Assembly (NCBI RefSeq): GCF_018446385.1
Contig: NC_055990.1
Location: 22,625,558 to 22,689,557, forward strand
From: Zingiber officinale
Taxonomy: Eukaryota > Streptophyta > Magnoliopsida > Zingiberales > Zingiberaceae
Length of the DNA stretch: 64,000 nt
Direction of reading: 5' to 3'
Shown here: in pieces, positions 62,457-64,000 of the stretch
How the letters are laid out: every line of letters begins with the position of its first letter
Numbering within the stretch: position 1 is the first letter of the stretch
Notes under the pieces: generated by a model
What the model was told of the DNA's origin: nothing
Seen by the model: only the letters and a program-made list of their open reading frames with translations
Database searches by the model: none
Position numbers and translations under genes: made by a program

Positions 62457-64000
62457 GAATGATTATATCAAAAATTGGATACAAAAGAAGGGGAAAGAAA
62501 CATTTATAGAATAGTTAAAGTGAAAGAAAAGAAAACAAGAGATCTTATCTAAATAAAATGTATTAAAGATGAATATAATAGGGTACTAGTAAACGATGGA
62601 AAAATAAAAGAGCAGTAGAAGAGGTATTTTCATTAACTTTTTAATAAAGGTTTAGGTGACCAACTAAACTTAGATAATTTAAGTAGGTCAAATGAGCATA
62701 CAAATTTAAATTTTTATGTCGAATTCAAACCTTAGAAATAGAACAAGTTTAAAATGGAATGCACAATGAAAAAGTCATTGGACCAGATGATATTCCGATA
62801 GAAGTATGGAAGTGCCTAGGGAAATAAGATATTAAATGACTTACAAAATTATTTAACATGATATTGACAAAAAAATGCATGATCAATGGAGGATAAGTAC
62901 TCTAGTTCCCTTATATAAGAACAAGGGAATCGTACAAAATTGTGCAAACTATAGGGGTATTAAACTAATGAGTTATACCATAAAATTTTTAGAAAATGTA
63001 ATAGAAAAAAAAAATAAGGAGACCACGGTGACCGAAAATCAATTTGGGTTCATACTTGGAAGATCAACAATAGAAGTTATACATCTTAGACAATTAATTG
63101 AAAAATATTGGGAGCAAAAACAAGATCTACACATAATATTCATTGATTTAGAAAAAACTTATGATAGAGTCTCAAAAGAAATTATATGAAAAATTCTAAA
63201 AAAGAGAGGTGTTAACATAACATATATTGAACTAATTAAAGATATGAACAAGGATGTAACAACTAGAGTAAAGACTTTAGGCAGAGTAACTGAAGCATTT
63301 CCAATAAAGATAGTGTTACACCAAGGATCAATTCTAAGTCTCTATCTTTTTACACTACTTATGGACGAACTCACTACACACATTCAAGATACAGTACCAT
63401 GACGCATGTTGTTTGCAAATGATATTGCTTTGGTAGATGAAATGCGTGAAAGAGTAAATACTAAACTAGAATCTTGACGGAAAACACTAGAATGGAAAGG
63501 TTTTAGGCTTAGTAGAATAAAGACAAAATATATGGAATTTAAGTTTAGCAATATTAGACATAATGAGACAATTGTTAAGATAGAAGATGACGAGTTGCCT
63601 GGAACCGAGAGCTTTAGACATTTAGGATCATTTTTGTAAAATGATAGAGGGATTGAAAGATATGTCTTACATAAAATACGAGCAAGATGGTTAAAATGGA
63701 GGAAAGCATAATCGTAAAGTACCTCTAAAACTTAAAGGAAAATTCTAGAAAACCACAGTTAGACCTGCTATGTTATATGGGGTTGAATGTTGGGCTATGA
63801 CTCGAACACATGAGCAGAAGATGAGAGTTGCAGAAACAAAGATGTTGAAGTGGATGTGCGAACATATAAGAATGGAAAAAATAAGAAATGGGAGCATTAG
63901 AGAGAAAATCAGAGTAAGAGAAAACCCAAAGCGACACGTTTAAGATGCTATGGGCATGTACTTGGACGACCAATAAATGCTCTAATTAGGCGATGTAAAA

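Larger units (their letters stand above)
45380..64000 (+). mobile_element. RTE-type LINE, split in three by two LTR elements
   Basis: Three pieces form one non-LTR retrotransposon in order. Piece 1 (45380-45652) encodes the endonuclease start (TWNIVTLTSKSMEIVDTIIR, YIQETK). Piece 2 (51758-52615) continues with IIYAPKIRLDEATKLRFWDD and later linker sequence. Piece 3 (62457 to the window edge) has the reverse transcriptase: TLVPLYKNKGIVQNCANYRG, NQFGFILGRST, FIDLEKTYDRV, then FANDIALVDE at 63412-63441, and the C-terminal MLKWMCEHIRMEKIRN. These are RTE-clade signatures. Stops and frameshifts occur throughout and the FADD box reads FAND, so the element is dead. The 5' start is approximate and the 3' end is outside the window. 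Confidence 0.88.

Overview
This window is nuclear DNA of a flowering plant, with spliced genes, plant-specific families (CP12, DUF1218, DUF7036, plant SAL1) and heavy transposon load. GC-rich first exons next to AT-rich introns fit a monocot. A Zingiberales-type genome is my guess and cannot be proved from the sequence.

The left end is gene-dense (1-5 kb). It holds the 5' end of a DEAD-box helicase like RH24 (-), sharing a 0.3 kb promoter with the Calvin-cycle linker CP12 (+), then a DUF1218 four-helix membrane protein (-) diverging from ribosomal protein S9 (+). From 5 to 10.5 kb is spacer with a dead L1-type LINE and a Tourist-like MITE. DPH5 (diphthine methyl ester synthase, +) fills 10.6-15.5 kb; its third intron carries a SINE with a MITE inside it.

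From 18.4 to 35 kb lies a broken copy of the plastid purine gene PURK/ADE2. A 10.7 kb composite insertion splits one exon. Its outer part has a 5S-rRNA-derived (Cassandra-like) LTR and palindromic arms, and a young 9.85 kb Ty1-copia element sits inside that. The PurE catalytic core is also gone. A DUF7036 membrane protein gene (+, 37.1-41.9 kb) then converges on the 3' half of a SAL1 phosphatase gene (-, 42.9-44.0 kb).

From 45.4 kb to the right edge is one RTE-type LINE (+), cut into three by two Tat-like Ty3-gypsy elements. Element A (45653-51757) lacks recognisable gag-pol. Element B (52616-62456) has decayed gag-pol. Both have 5-bp target duplications, related tandem arrays and an antisense accessory reading region. 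If the SAL1 gene is whole, this nest lies in a SAL1 intron of at least 20 kb.

I see no new gene system. The most notable points are the layered insertions dated by target duplications, the disabled PURK locus, a duplicated splice acceptor in RPS9 intron 1, and patchy LTR divergence in A and B that may partly reflect assembly error.
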